Shown here piece by piece: positions 24,494-34,877 of a DNA stretch of 64,000 bases. A program made the translations under genes and the position numbers. The first letter of the stretch is position 1, and each line of letters begins with the position of its first letter. The notes beneath the pieces are model-generated. The model did not search any database. It saw only the letters and a list, made by a program, of their open reading frames with translations, and had not been told where the DNA came from. The DNA comes from Actinoplanes philippinensis (GTDB lineage: Bacteria; Actinomycetota; Actinomycetes; Mycobacteriales; Micromonosporaceae): the NCBI RefSeq assembly GCF_900113015.1, contig NZ_FONV01000008.1:372001-436000 (forward strand), read 5' to 3'.

Positions 24494-27172
24494 ATGGCAC
24501 TCGAACTGCGGGGGCGGCACCGCGAGCGGGAGACCCTCGACCGGCTGCTCCGCGATGTACGGTCCGGGCGCAGCCGGGTGCTGGTGCTGCGCGGTGAGGC
24601 CGGGGTCGGCAAGACCGCGCTGCTCGACTACCTGGCCGAGCACGCCCCGGCCGGCCGGGTGGTCCGCTCCGCCGGGGTCGAGCCGGAGACCGAGCTCGCC
24701 TACTCGGCGCTGCAGCAGCTCTGCGCGCCGCTGCTGGAGCACCTCGGCCGGCTTCCCGAGCCGCAGCGTGACGCGCTGTCCACGGCGTTCGGCCTGAGCA
24801 GCGGCCGCCCGCCGGAGGGCCTGGTCATCGGGCTCGCGGTGCTCGGGCTGCTCGCCGAGGCGGCCGCCGAGCAGCCGCTGATCTGCGTCGTCGACGACGC
24901 CCAGTGGCTGGACCGGATGTCCGAGGTGATCCTCACCTTCGTGGCCCGGCGGCTGGACTCCGAGTCGGTCGCCCTGATCTTCGCGGTCCGTGGCCAGGTC
25001 CTCGACGGCCTGCCCGACCTGCGCCTCGACGGGCTGCCCGACGCCGACGCCCGCGCCCTGCTCGACTCGGTGCTGCCCGGCCTGGTCGACGCCCGGGTCC
25101 GGGACCGGATCGTCGCCGAGACCCGCGGCAACCCGCTCGCCCTGCTCGAACTGCCCCGCGACCTGTCCCCGGCCGAGCTGGCCTTCGGGTTCGGGGGACA
25201 GCCCGGCAGCGTCCCGGGGCGGGTCGAGGAGACCTTCCAGCGCCGGATCGCCGCCCTCCCCGAGGACTCCCGCACACTGCTGCTCGTCGCCGCCGTCGAA
25301 CCGGTCGGCGACGTGCCGCTGCTGTGGCGGGCCGCCGCGCTGCTCGGCGTCGGCCCGGAGGCGGCCGGGCCGGCCGAGGCGGCGGGGCTCGTCGAGTTCG
25401 GGGCGCGGATCCGGTTCCGGCATCCGCTGGTCCGCTCGGCCGCGCACCGATCGGCCGGGCCCGCCCGGTTGCGGGCCGTGCACCAGGCGCTCGCCGAGGT
25501 CACCGACGCCGCCCGCGACCCCGACCGGCGCGCCTGGCACCGGGCGCATGCCGCGATCGGCCCGGACGAGCGGGTCGCCGCCGAGCTGGAGCACTCCGCG
25601 GGCCGGGCGCTGGCCCGGGGCGGACGGGCCGCCGCCGCGTCGTTCCTGGAACGGGCGGCCGAGCTCACCCTCGACCCGGAGGCGCGCGCCGCCCGTACCA
25701 TCGCGGCCGCCCGTGCCCGTTTCGCCTCCGGCGGCGTCGCCGCCGTCCCCGAGCTGCTCGCCGCCGCCGAGCTGGGCCCCTACGATCCGGTACGGCAGGC
25801 CGAGATCGAACGGCTCCGGGCCCGTGTCGCGTTCGCCGTGAACTCCGGCCGCGCCGCCGTCGCCCCCCTGCTCGAAGCCGCCGGCCGGCTGTCCGCGCTG
25901 GACCCGGCGGCGGCGCGGGCCACCTACCTGTCGGCGATCGGCGCGGCCGTCAACGCGGGCCGGCTCGGCAGCGACGACCTGCGCCGCGCCGCCGAGGCCG
26001 CCCGCACCGTCCCGCCCGGCGACGAGCCGGCCGGCCGGCTGCTCACCGCGTTCACCACGTGGAGTCTCGACGGGCACACCGCCGCGGCGCCGCTGTTCCG
26101 CCGGGCCGTCGCGTCGATCACCGCGGAGAACGACCTCGACCTGCACTGGCTCGCCGGGATGGCCGAGCACGAGATCTTCGACGACACCGCGTTCCTGACC
26201 CGCACCGAGAAGGCGGTCGCGTTCGCCCGCCGCGAAGGGCTCCTCGCGCTGCTGCCCAGCGCCCTCACCTTCCGGGCCACCGCGCTGATCTATTCCGGAC
26301 GGTTCGCCGACGCGTCCGACCTGCTCGACGAGGCCGAGGCGCTCGCGTACGCCACCGGGCCGTCACCGCACCCGGCCACCGCCGCGATCCTCGCCGCCCA
26401 CCGCGGCCGGACCGGGCCCGCCCTCGAGGCGATCGACTCGCTGCGCGCCGACGCGCGGGCCGGCGGGGTCGGGTGGCTGCTCGGCGTCGCCGGGTACGCG
26501 CGGGCGGTGCTGCACAACGGGCACGGCGACTACCCGGCCGCGCTCGCCGCCGCCCGGGAGGCCACCGGGCACGAGGACCTCGCGGTGCTCCAGTGGGGGC
26601 TCGGGGAACTCGTCGAGGCGGCTGCCCGTACCCAGGAGATGGATCTTGCCAAGGCCGCGCGGGACCGCCTCGCCGAGCGGGCTGCCGCCTCCGGCAGCGG
26701 ATGGGCCCGCGGCACGCTGGCCCTCGCCGACGCGCTCGTCGGAGCCGACGCCGAAACCGCCTACCGGGAGGCGATCGAGCAGCTCGCGGGCACCCGGCTC
26801 GACCTGCAGACGGCCCGCGCGCGGCTGCTCTACGGCGAATGGCTGCGCCGGGAGAACCGCCGGGCCGACGCCCGGCTCCAGCTGCGGCCGGCCCACGACG
26901 CCTTCGCGACGATGGGGGCGGAGGGCTTCGCCGAGCGGGCCTCGCGGGAGCTGCTCGCCACCGGCGAGACGGTGCGCAAGAGGACGACGGGGGTACGGGA
27001 GGAGCTCACCGCCCAGGAGGGGCAGATCGCCCGGCTCGCCGCCGCCGGCCGGACGAACCCGGAGATCGGCGCGGTCCTGTTCCTCAGCCCCCGCACGGTC
27101 GAGTGGCACCTGCGCAAGATCTTCGCCAAGCTCGGCGTCACGTCCCGCCGCGAGCTGGCCGCCACCGTCTGA
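24494..27172 (+). CDS. Large ATP-binding LuxR-family regulator (LAL type)
   Basis: This 892-residue transcription factor has an N-terminal AAA/STAND ATPase, a helical repeat middle region and a C-terminal LuxR helix-turn-helix. Walker A is GEAGVGKT (residues 34-41) and Walker B is LICVVDDAQWLD. The DNA-binding domain spans about residues 830-890, with EIGAVLFLSPRTVEWHLRKI as the recognition part. ATG 24494 has a GGGAAGGA ribosome site. LAL regulators often activate secondary-metabolite or sugar genes in response to ligands. Its target here is unknown; the divergent SRPBCC gene is a natural candidate. Confidence 0.9.
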   Translation: MALELRGRHRERETLDRLLRDVRSGRSRVLVLRGEAGVGKTALLDYLAEHAPAGRVVRSAGVEPETELAYSALQQLCAPLLEHLGRLPEPQRDALSTAFGLSSGRPPEGLVIGLAVLGLLAEAAAEQPLICVVDDAQWLDRMSEVILTFVARRLDSESVALIFAVRGQVLDGLPDLRLDGLPDADARALLDSVLPGLVDARVRDRIVAETRGNPLALLELPRDLSPAELAFGFGGQPGSVPGRVEETFQRRIAALPEDSRTLLLVAAVEPVGDVPLLWRAAALLGVGPEAAGPAEAAGLVEFGARIRFRHPLVRSAAHRSAGPARLRAVHQALAEVTDAARDPDRRAWHRAHAAIGPDERVAAELEHSAGRALARGGRAAAASFLERAAELTLDPEARAARTIAAARARFASGGVAAVPELLAAAELGPYDPVRQAEIERLRARVAFAVNSGRAAVAPLLEAAGRLSALDPAAARATYLSAIGAAVNAGRLGSDDLRRAAEAARTVPPGDEPAGRLLTAFTTWSLDGHTAAAPLFRRAVASITAENDLDLHWLAGMAEHEIFDDTAFLTRTEKAVAFARREGLLALLPSALTFRATALIYSGRFADASDLLDEAEALAYATGPSPHPATAAILAAHRGRTGPALEAIDSLRADARAGGVGWLLGVAGYARAVLHNGHGDYPAALAAAREATGHEDLAVLQWGLGELVEAAARTQEMDLAKAARDRLAERAAASGSGWARGTLALADALVGADAETAYREAIEQLAGTRLDLQTARARLLYGEWLRRENRRADARLQLRPAHDAFATMGAEGFAERASRELLATGETVRKRTTGVREELTAQEGQIARLAAAGRTNPEIGAVLFLSPRTVEWHLRKIFAKLGVTSRRELAATV

Positions 27173-27188
27173 CCGGCGGGCACTGATC

Positions 27189-27214
27189 GCCGGCCCTCAG
27201 CGCGGAGAGCCGGC
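27189..27214. terminator. Hairpin terminator between convergent genes
   Basis: Arms GCCGGC (27189-27194) and GCCGGC (27209-27214) plus inner CTC/GAG pairs close a 6-nt loop, with one mismatch. It sits between the LAL gene (+) and the alpha/beta hydrolase gene (-). Confidence 0.5.
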
Positions 27215-27236
27215 CGGGTTCGCAGAGCGGTGCGCG

Positions 27237-28025
27237 CTACGTGAGGAAGTCCTCGGTCAGTTTGCGGAACAGGTCGGGCTGCTCCACCCAGGGGCGGTGC
27301 CCGGATTCGGTCATCAGCTCGAAGCGGGCGTACGGGTGGGCGGCCGCCACCACGCGGGCCGGAGCGGTGCCGATCATGCCGTCCGAGGCGCCGGCGATCA
27401 CCAGCACGGGGGCCAGGACCGGGCCCGGGCGGGCGGTGCCGGCGTAGAACTCGTCGCGGAGCCACGGCAGGCGGTTGGCGTGGCCGGGGACGTACTCGGT
27501 ACGGCGTTCCGGTGTCCAGCGGTGCCAGTGGAACGGCGCCATCAGGGCCTGCGCGAACGGGCCCCGGGCGGTGGCGGCCTGCGGGTACCAGGGTTCGGCG
27601 GAGCGGGACTCACGGATCCGGGCCACCTCGGCCGGGTCGATGTCACGGCCGGCCCGGCCGATCGGGGTCACCAGGATCAGGCGGCGGATCCGGTCCGGGT
27701 GGGTGACGGCGTACTCCTGGGCGGTCAGGGTCCCGGCCGAGTGGGCCAGGACGTCCAGCCGCTCCAGGCCCAGGTGGCGGCGCAGGGCCTCCAGGTCGCG
27801 GGCCTGCGCGGTGAACGACACCGTGGAACGGTCGGCCGGCACCTCCGAGCGTCCGCCGGCGCGGGCGTCGGCCCGGATCAGCCGCCGGGTCGCCGACAGC
27901 CCGCCCAGGTCGCCGAGGTAGCGCACGTCCATGCCGGGGCCGCCCGGGAGCACCACGAGCGGCGGCCCGTCCCCGGCCACGTCGTAGAACAGGCGCAGGC
28001 CGTCGGGGGCGGCGTAGTACGGCAT
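27237..28025 (-). CDS. Alpha/beta-fold hydrolase, proline-iminopeptidase-like
   Basis: This 262-residue alpha/beta hydrolase has the oxyanion segment VVLPGGPGMD, the nucleophile elbow LAHSAGTLTAQEY (Ser in HSAG), a catalytic Asp region VIAGASDGMIG and the final His in TESGHRPWVEQPD. The GGPG motif and the sequence after it are typical of prolyl aminopeptidases and related esterases. ATG 28025 gives a full-length protein; a longer open frame to 28427 is low-complexity and rejected. The substrate is unknown. Confidence 0.82.
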   Translation of the reverse strand: MPYYAAPDGLRLFYDVAGDGPPLVVLPGGPGMDVRYLGDLGGLSATRRLIRADARAGGRSEVPADRSTVSFTAQARDLEALRRHLGLERLDVLAHSAGTLTAQEYAVTHPDRIRRLILVTPIGRAGRDIDPAEVARIRESRSAEPWYPQAATARGPFAQALMAPFHWHRWTPERRTEYVPGHANRLPWLRDEFYAGTARPGPVLAPVLVIAGASDGMIGTAPARVVAAAHPYARFELMTESGHRPWVEQPDLFRKLTEDFLT

Positions 28026-28194
28026 CCGGAGATCGTGCCACGCGTCCCGCGTACCGCCGAGGGGTCGTGACAATGAGCCGGATCGCGGGACGGCGGGGGA
28101 AGCGGGACGGCGGACGGCTGCGGCCGGGGGACGGATCCGGGGAGGTGGGGGAGGCGGTGGATTAGAGGCGGCGGCGTCGGGCAATCTTGGGAGG

Positions 28195-28512
28195 GTGAAC
28201 TGGCTCGAATTCGCTCTGCTGCACGTGGACGAGGCCTGCACCGTGAAGGTGGAGGCGCCGGGACGGCGTGCGGTTCCCGTCGGTCCCTGTGTGATCGCCC
28301 GGCGGCCCGACGGGTTCACGGTGCTGTGCCCGCCGGACACGGTGGCGCCGCCCGGGTCGCGGGTCACCCTGCCCGCCGGGGACACCGTCGAGGTGGTGAC
28401 CACGGTGTATCTGCCCGCGCACGGCACCCGGCTGCCCGAGCATCAGCAGCTCGACGTCGCCGGGCGGCCGGTGGGCCGGCGGTCCTGCCGCGCCACCGGA
28501 CGGGCCGGCTGA
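28195..28512 (+). CDS. Hypothetical small protein
   Basis: GTG 28195 opens a 105-residue frame (MNWLEFALLHVDEACTVKVE ...) with many beta-strand-like Val/Thr runs and a basic end (GRRSCRATGRAG). A GGGAGG lies directly against the GTG, too close to be a normal ribosome site, so the start is unsure. It is divergent from the hydrolase and 57 nt before the GGDEF-EAL gene. No family is recognised; calling it a gene is moderately supported by composition. Confidence 0.5.
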   Translation: MNWLEFALLHVDEACTVKVEAPGRRAVPVGPCVIARRPDGFTVLCPPDTVAPPGSRVTLPAGDTVEVVTTVYLPAHGTRLPEHQQLDVAGRPVGRRSCRATGRAG

Positions 28513-28569
28513 CCCGGGCGAGACGGGGGTAACACTCAAGACCGGTGGCCGGGTTCCGATAGGTCGGGC

Positions 28570-30828
28570 GTGTGGCGCCGATCGTTGTTCGCGGAGACGG
28601 CACGCCGTGAGCGCGTGGCGTGGTGGGTGCTCGGAGTCCTGGCGATCATCCAGGCGGTCCTCTACTTCGTGGGGCTCGACGACGGCCCGGCCGCCGGGCT
28701 GCTGCACAACATCCTGTACCTGATGCCGGGCCTGCTGGTGGTGTCCGCCGCCGGACGCGCGTCCGGCCGGGCCCGTACCGCCTGGGTGTTGCTCGCCGTG
28801 GCCCTGATCGCCTACGGCCTGGGCAATCTCTACTGGTGGCTGTTCGTCCGCGCCCTCGAACCGGAGCCGCTGCTCACCCCCGCGGACCTGTTGTTCCTCA
28901 CCTTCTACCCGTGCGTGGCGGCCGCCGTGATGGTGATGCTGCGGCATCGGATGCCCCGGCTCAGCGCCACCGCCTGGCTGGACGGGGTGATCGCGGCCAC
29001 CGCCGTCGCGTCGCTGGTGTCGGTGCCGGTCCTCGCCGTGGTCGAACCGGCCCCTCAGTCGACGCTGTTCGGGGTCGTGGTGAACGCCCTCTACCCGATC
29101 GCCGACATCGCGGTCACCGGCTGTCTGCTCGGGGTGTGGGCGATGCGCGGCTGGCGCGCCGACCGGGCCCTGGGGCTGCTGACCTCGGGGATGACGCTGT
29201 TCGCCGCCGCCGACACGGTCAGCATGGTGCTGCTCTGGGAGGGCGTCGAGGTCCCGGACGGCGTCGACATGACGTGGATTCTCGGCCTGTCCCTGCTGGC
29301 TCTGGCGACCCGGCAGCCGGTCGTGGCCGAGGCGCGACGGCCCAGCCTGTGGCTGAGCACCGCGGTTCCGGCCGTTCTGGCGGTCGGCTCGATGGGTCTG
29401 CTGCTGTGGGCGGCGTTGACCCGGGCGGCTATCGCGCCGGTCAGCAGCCTGCTCGCCGGGACGGCGGTGGCGGCGGCGATCGTACGGATGATGGTCAGCG
29501 TCCGCAGTGCGGAGGCGCTCGGCGCGGCCCGTCGCCTGGCCCGCACCGACGAGCTGACCGGGCTGGCGAACCGGCGGTTCTTCGTCGAGCGCCTGGAGCA
29601 GGAACTGGACCGGCCCGATCCGGCGCCGGCCGTCGCCTACGTGGACCTGGACCGGTTCAAGGAGGTCAACGACAGCTTCGGCCACGACGTCGGGGACACC
29701 CTGCTGCGGCTGGTCGGGGCCCGGATGCGCGCGTCGCTCGGCCCGGACGTGCTGCTGGCCCGGCTCGGCGGCGACGAGTTCGGGCTGATCATGCCGGACA
29801 CCGGCCGGGAGCGGGCCGCCGAGATCGTCGCCGGGGTGCTGGCCACGCTACGGGAGCCGTTCGTGCTGCCGGAGGTGGATCTGCACGTCGACGCGAGCGT
29901 CGGCATCGCGGTCTGTCCCGACGACGGCGCCGACCGGTCGACGCTGCTGCGCCGCGCCGACGTGGCGATGTACGCGGCGAAGACCGGTCACGGCGGCGGC
30001 CCCGTTTTCGCGACCGGCCTCGACGACCACGCCCGGACCCGGCTCACCATGCTGGAGGAGCTGCGGGCCGGGCTGGACCGGGGTGAGCTGGTGCTGCACT
30101 ACCAGCCGAAGGTGACGGTCGACGCGTCCGCCCGGGTCACCGGCGTCGAGGCGCTGGTCCGCTGGCAGCACCCGGTGCGGGGGCTGGTCTATCCGGACGC
30201 GTTCCTCTACACCGCGGAGAGCGCCGACCTGATGGGCCGGATCACCACGGTGGTGCTGGACCTGGCCTGCCGGCAGAGCCGCGCCTGGCACGATCAGGGC
30301 CTGCCGGTGTCGGTGGCGGTGAACCTGTCGGTGTCGAACCTGCGTGACCCCGGTTTCCCGGAGCAGGTCGGCGAGCTGCTGCGCCGCTACGATCTGCCGC
30401 CCGCCGCGCTGGAGCTGGAGGTCACCGAGAGTGTGCTGATGACCGACGCCGACAACGCGCTGCTGCTGCTCGGCCGGCTGCGGGACCTGGGCATCCGGCT
30501 GGCCGTCGACGACTACGGCACCGGCTATTCGAGTCTCAGCTATCTGCAGGTGCTGCCGGTCGACGACCTGAAACTGGACCGGGCGTTCGTGAGCCGCTGC
30601 GTCGTCGACCCGCGCAGCGCCGCGATCGTGCACAGCACGGTGCAACTGGCCCATTCGCTGGGCATGCAGATCGTCGCCGAAGGGGTGGAGGACGACGAGG
30701 TCTTCGATCGGCTGCGCGGGTACGGCTGCGACCTGGCCCAGGGCTACGGGATCGCCCGCCCGCAGGACGCCGGGTCGACCACCGGGTGGCTGCAGCAGCG
30801 GGAGATCGCCCACCGGGCCACGGTCTGA
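28570..30828 (+). CDS. Membrane-bound GGDEF-EAL cyclic-di-GMP enzyme
   Basis: This 752-residue protein joins an N-terminal block of about eight membrane helices (residues 15-310) to a GGDEF diguanylate cyclase domain (GGDEF at 400-404) and an EAL phosphodiesterase domain (Glu-Ala-Leu at 527-529). EAL catalytic stretches are visible: VNLSVSNL, ELEVTESVLM, DDYGTGYSSLSYLQ and LKLDRAFV. The inhibitory I-site RxxD expected just before GGDEF reads LGPD, so product inhibition is probably absent. Both active sites look intact, so it may switch between making and degrading c-di-GMP. The start is GTG 28570. A PilZ-type c-di-GMP receptor lies at 47.7 kb. Confidence 0.9.
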   Translation: MWRRSLFAETARRERVAWWVLGVLAIIQAVLYFVGLDDGPAAGLLHNILYLMPGLLVVSAAGRASGRARTAWVLLAVALIAYGLGNLYWWLFVRALEPEPLLTPADLLFLTFYPCVAAAVMVMLRHRMPRLSATAWLDGVIAATAVASLVSVPVLAVVEPAPQSTLFGVVVNALYPIADIAVTGCLLGVWAMRGWRADRALGLLTSGMTLFAAADTVSMVLLWEGVEVPDGVDMTWILGLSLLALATRQPVVAEARRPSLWLSTAVPAVLAVGSMGLLLWAALTRAAIAPVSSLLAGTAVAAAIVRMMVSVRSAEALGAARRLARTDELTGLANRRFFVERLEQELDRPDPAPAVAYVDLDRFKEVNDSFGHDVGDTLLRLVGARMRASLGPDVLLARLGGDEFGLIMPDTGRERAAEIVAGVLATLREPFVLPEVDLHVDASVGIAVCPDDGADRSTLLRRADVAMYAAKTGHGGGPVFATGLDDHARTRLTMLEELRAGLDRGELVLHYQPKVTVDASARVTGVEALVRWQHPVRGLVYPDAFLYTAESADLMGRITTVVLDLACRQSRAWHDQGLPVSVAVNLSVSNLRDPGFPEQVGELLRRYDLPPAALELEVTESVLMTDADNALLLLGRLRDLGIRLAVDDYGTGYSSLSYLQVLPVDDLKLDRAFVSRCVVDPRSAAIVHSTVQLAHSLGMQIVAEGVEDDEVFDRLRGYGCDLAQGYGIARPQDAGSTTGWLQQREIAHRATV

Positions 30829-30871
30829 GCCACCGGATGCGGCCCCGGAAGATCGGGGCTAGGGTCGGTTC

Positions 30872-33800
30872 ATGGGTGTCCGCACCTGGATCGAGGGCTG
30901 GCCGGTCTACCGGCAGCTGACCGGCACCGACCCGCTGGGCCGGGGCGCCGCCGCGCAGTCGCCGCGCTCCCGCGACCTGTCGGCGCGCACCGGGTCCGCG
31001 GACTCGATGGCCAGGTCGGTGTGCCCGTATTGTGCGGTCGGCTGCGGGCAGCGGATCTTCGTCAAGGACGGCGAGGTCGTCCAGATCGAGGGCGACCCGG
31101 ACAGCCCGATCTCCCGGGGCCGGCTCTGCCCCAAGGGGTCGGCCAGCAAGAGCCTGGTCACCAGCGACCGGCGGGTGCGCGGCGTGCTCTACCGGCGGCC
31201 GTTCGGCACCGACTGGGAGGAGCTCGACCTCGACACGGCGATGGGCATGATCGCCGACCGGGTCGTCGCCGCGCGCGCCGCGACGTGGGAGGACGCCGAC
31301 GAGGAGGGTCGTCCGCTGAACCGGACGCTCGGCATCGCCAGCCTCGGCGGCGCGACCCTGGACAACGAAGAGAACTACCTGATCAAGAAGCTGTTCACCG
31401 CGCTCGGCGCCCTCCAGATCGAGAACCAGGCGCGTATTTGACACTCCGCCACCGTTCCCGGTCTGGGGACCAGCTTCGGCCGTGGCGGGGCCACCGGATT
31501 CCTTCAGGATCTGGCCAACGCCGACTGCATCGTCATCCAGGGCTCCAACATGGCGGAGGCCCACCCGGTGGGGTTCCAGTACGTGGTGGAGGCGAAGAAC
31601 CGGGGCGCCACGGTGATCCACATCGATCCGCGGTTCACCCGGACCAGCGCGCTCGCGCACACGTACGTGCCGATGCGGGCCGGGGCGGACATCGCGTTCC
31701 TGGGCGGGGTGGTCAACTACATCCTCAGCAACGAGAAGGACTTCCGGGAGTACGTGGTCGCGTACACCAACGCGTCGATGATCGTCGGCGAGGGGTTCCG
31801 GGACACCGAGGATCTCGACGGGCTGTTCTCCGGCTACGACCCCGAGCTGAACGTGTACGACCAGTCGAGCTGGCAGTACGAGGGGCAGAGCGACGAGGGC
31901 CAGCAGGAGGGTGAGGCGCACGCCGACCGGGAGACCGCGTCCGGCCTGGAGCAGGAGTCGCACGGCCCGCCCGTCCCCGCCGACGTGCCGCGGGATCCGA
32001 CCCTCCGGCATCCGCGCTGCGTCTACCAGATCCTGAAACGGCACTACGCCCGCTACACCCCGGAGATGGTCGAGCGCGTGTGCGGCGTACCCCCGGAGAA
32101 GTTCCTGGAGGTGTGTGCGGCCTGGACCCGGAACTCGGGCCGGGAGCGGACGACCGCGCTGGTCTACTCGGTGGGGTGGACGCAGCACAGCGTCGGCGTG
32201 CAGTACATCCGCACCGGCGCGATCATCCAGCTGCTGCTCGGCAACATGGGCCGGCCCGGCGGTGGGGTGATGGCGTTGCGCGGGCACGCCAGCATCCAGG
32301 GGTCGACCGACATCCCGACCCTGTTCAACCTGCTGCCCGGCTACCTCCCGATGCCGCACCACCGGCAGCACGAGACGTTCCGGCAGTGGGTGGACGCGAT
32401 CCGGCACCCGGAGCAGAAGGGCTTCTGGGCGAACGCCGAGGCCTACGCGGTGAGCCTGCTCAAGGCGTACTTCGGCGACGCGGCGACCGAGCAGAACGAC
32501 TGGGGGTACGGCTGGCTGCCTCGCCTGACCGGCGACCACGGCACGTACCAGCAGGTCCTCGACATGATCGACGGCAAGATCAAGGGCTACTTCCTGCTCG
32601 GGCAGAACCCGGCCGTCGGGTCGGCGCACGGCCGGGCCCAGCGGCTCGGCATGGCCAACCTGGACTGGCTGGTGGTGCGTGACCTGTTCGCCATCGAGAG
32701 CGCCACGTTCTGGAAGGACGGGCCGGAGGTCGCCACCGGCGAGATCGTCCCCGAGCAGTGCCGCACCGAGGTGTTCCTGATGCCGGCCGCCTCGCACGCC
32801 GAGAAGGAGGGCACCTTCACCCAGACCCAGCGGCTGCTGCAGTGGCGGGAGAAGGCCCTCGACCCGCCCGGCGACTGCCGGTCCGAGCTGTGGTTCTTCC
32901 ACCACCTGGGCCGGCTGGTCCGGGAGCGGCTGGCCGGGTCCACGCTGCCGCGCGACCAGGCGGTCCTGCGCCTGAACTGGCCGGACGAGGAGCCGTCCGG
33001 GGAGGACGTGCTGCGCGAGATCAACGGCTACGACGTGGCCACCGGCGCGGCGCTGTCCAATTTCACCGATCTGGCGGCCGACGGCACCACCGCCTGCGGC
33101 TGCTGGATCTACTCCGGTGTGTTCAAGGACGGCGTCAACCAGGCCGCCCGCCGCAAGCCGGGTGCCGAGCAGGACTGGGTGGCCCGCGAGTGGGGCTGGG
33201 CGTGGCCGTCGGACCGGCGCACCCTCTACAACCGGGCCTCCGCCGACCCCGAGGGCCGGCCCTGGTCGGAGCGGAAGAAATACGTGTGGTGGGACCCGGC
33301 CGCGGGGGAGTGGACCGGGTACGACGTGCCCGACTTCGAGAAGACGAAGCCGCCGTCCTACCGGCCGCCGGAGGGCGCGAGCGGCGTCGAGGCGATCGCC
33401 GGCGACGACGCGTTCATCATGCAGGGCGACGGGAAGGGCTGGCTGTACGCGCCGAGCGGTCTCATCGACGGCCCGATGCCGACCCACTACGAGCCGGCCG
33501 AGTCACCGATCGGCAACCCGCTCTACGGGCAGGGGGCCAACCCGGCACGCAAGCGGTACGACCGGGACGACAACCCGCTCAACCCGGCGTCCCCGGTGTA
33601 CCCGTACGTGTTCAGCACCAGCCGGCTGACCGAGCACCACACCGCGGGCGGCATGAGCCGGCAGCTGGCGTACCTGTCGGAGCTGCAGCCGGAGATGTTC
33701 GTCGAGGTGTCGCCCGCCCTGGCCGCCGAGCGCGGGCTGGAGCATCACGGCTGGGCGCACGTGATCACCAGCCGCGCCGCGATTGAGGCCCGGGTGCTGG

Positions 33801-34060
33801 TCACCGACCGGCTGCGGCCGCTGCGCGTGGACGGCCGGGTCATCCACCAGATCTGGATGCCGTACCACTGGGGCAGCTCCGGCCTGGTCACCGGCGACTC
33901 GGCGAACGACCTGATCGGCATCGTCCTGGACCCGAACGTGCTGATCCAGGAGAGCAAGGTCGGCACCTGCGACATCCGGCCCGGCCGCCGGCCGGCCGGT
34001 GCGGACCTGCTGGCGTACGTGGAGGACTACCGCAGACGGGCGGAGGGCCATGACGGCTGA
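30872..34060 (+). CDS. fdhA: Formate dehydrogenase large subunit, selenoprotein (Sec190 at in-frame UGA)
   Basis: This molybdopterin enzyme oxidises formate to CO2. The frame continues through an in-frame TGA at 31439-31441 that encodes selenocysteine 190, giving 1062 residues. The sequence around it, NQARI-Sec-HSATVPGLG, is the formate dehydrogenase active site, with His191 following. A SECIS hairpin lies 12 nt after the UGA. An N-terminal [4Fe-4S] site uses C51, C54, C58 and C86, with Lys88 after it. No Tat signal is visible. ATG 30872 has TAGGGT 6 nt upstream, so it may be leaderless. It overlaps fdhB by 11 nt. Reading it as two genes or a pseudogene would be wrong. Confidence 0.95.
31439..31470 (+). 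promoter_or_regulatory. Selenocysteine codon and bacterial SECIS element
   Basis: The UGA at 31439-31441 is followed by a hairpin: arms GTTCCC (31454-31459) and GGGGAC (31465-31470), loop GGTCT. The E. coli fdhF SECIS has the apical loop AGGUCU at nearly the same distance (17 nt from the UGA, here 18). The bulged GGU(C)U loop is what SelB domain IV recognises. Confidence 0.85.
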
Positions 34061-34877
34061 CAACCTGGGTGGCTGGCCCGACCCGCAGCCGCGGATGGGG
34101 TTCTTCACCGACACCAGCGTCTGCATCGGCTGCAAGGCGTGCGAGGTGGCGTGCAAGGAGTGGAACGCGGTTCCCGACGACGGGTTCGAGCTGCTCGGGC
34201 ACTCCTACGACAACACCGGCGGCCTGTCCGCGAACTCGTGGCGGCACGTGGCGTTCATCGAGCAGCCGGTGCCCACCGACGTGCTGGCCGAGGCCGAGGC
34301 CGGTCCGGGAGACATGCGCTGGCTGATGATGTCGAACGTGTGCAAGCACTGCACGCACGCCGGGTGCCTCGACGTGTGCCCGACCGGGTCGCTGTTCCGC
34401 ACCGAGTTCGGCACCGTCGTGGTGCAGGAGGACATCTGCAACGGCTGCGGCTACTGCATCCCGGCCTGCCCGTACGGGGTCATCGACCAGCGTAAGGACG
34501 ACGGGCGGGCGTGGAAGTGCACGCTCTGCTACGACCGGGTCGGCGACGGCCTGACCCCCGCCTGCGCCCAGGCCTGCCCCACCCGGTCCATCCAGTTCGG
34601 CGAGGTCGGCGAGCTGCGCGAACGGGCCGCCGCCCGGGTGGAGGCGCTGCACGGGCAGGGAGTGGGCGAGGCCCGGCTCTACGGCCACGACCCGGACGAC
34701 GGCGTCGGCGGCAACGGCGCGTTCTTCCTGCTGCTCGACGAGCCCGAGGTGTACGGCCTGCCACCGGACCCGATCGTGCCGACGCGTGACCTGCCGGCCA
34801 TGTGGCGGCGCGCCGGACTGGCCGGGCTCGCGATGGCCGCCGCCGTGGTGGTGTCCTTTCTGGGAGGTAGACCGTGA
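34050..34877 (+). CDS. fdhB: Formate dehydrogenase iron-sulfur subunit
   Basis: This 275-residue electron-transfer subunit carries four ferredoxin-type cysteine groups: CIGCKACEVACKEWN, CKHCTHAGCLDVCP, CNGCGYCIPACPYG and CTLCYDRVGDGLTPACAQACP. They should hold four [4Fe-4S] clusters linking the catalytic site to the membrane. A single C-terminal hydrophobic helix (AGLAGLAMAAAVVVSFLGG) may anchor it. ATG 34050 has a CGGAGG ribosome site and overlaps the end of fdhA; its stop overlaps the start of the membrane subunit (GTGA). The motif order matches the FdnH/HybA-type family. Confidence 0.93.
   Translation: MTADNLGGWPDPQPRMGFFTDTSVCIGCKACEVACKEWNAVPDDGFELLGHSYDNTGGLSANSWRHVAFIEQPVPTDVLAEAEAGPGDMRWLMMSNVCKHCTHAGCLDVCPTGSLFRTEFGTVVVQEDICNGCGYCIPACPYGVIDQRKDDGRAWKCTLCYDRVGDGLTPACAQACPTRSIQFGEVGELRERAAARVEALHGQGVGEARLYGHDPDDGVGGNGAFFLLLDEPEVYGLPPDPIVPTRDLPAMWRRAGLAGLAMAAAVVVSFLGGRP

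Noticed and set aside
30872..31441. fdhA as two separate genes or a nonsense-mutated pseudogene
   Set aside because: The UGA sits exactly at the selenocysteine position of formate dehydrogenase, a SECIS-like hairpin follows, and all sel genes are present nearby.
30536..33487. A 983-codon open frame on the minus strand
   Set aside because: Antisense to the GGDEF-EAL and fdhA genes, with no recognisable domain and shadow-type composition.
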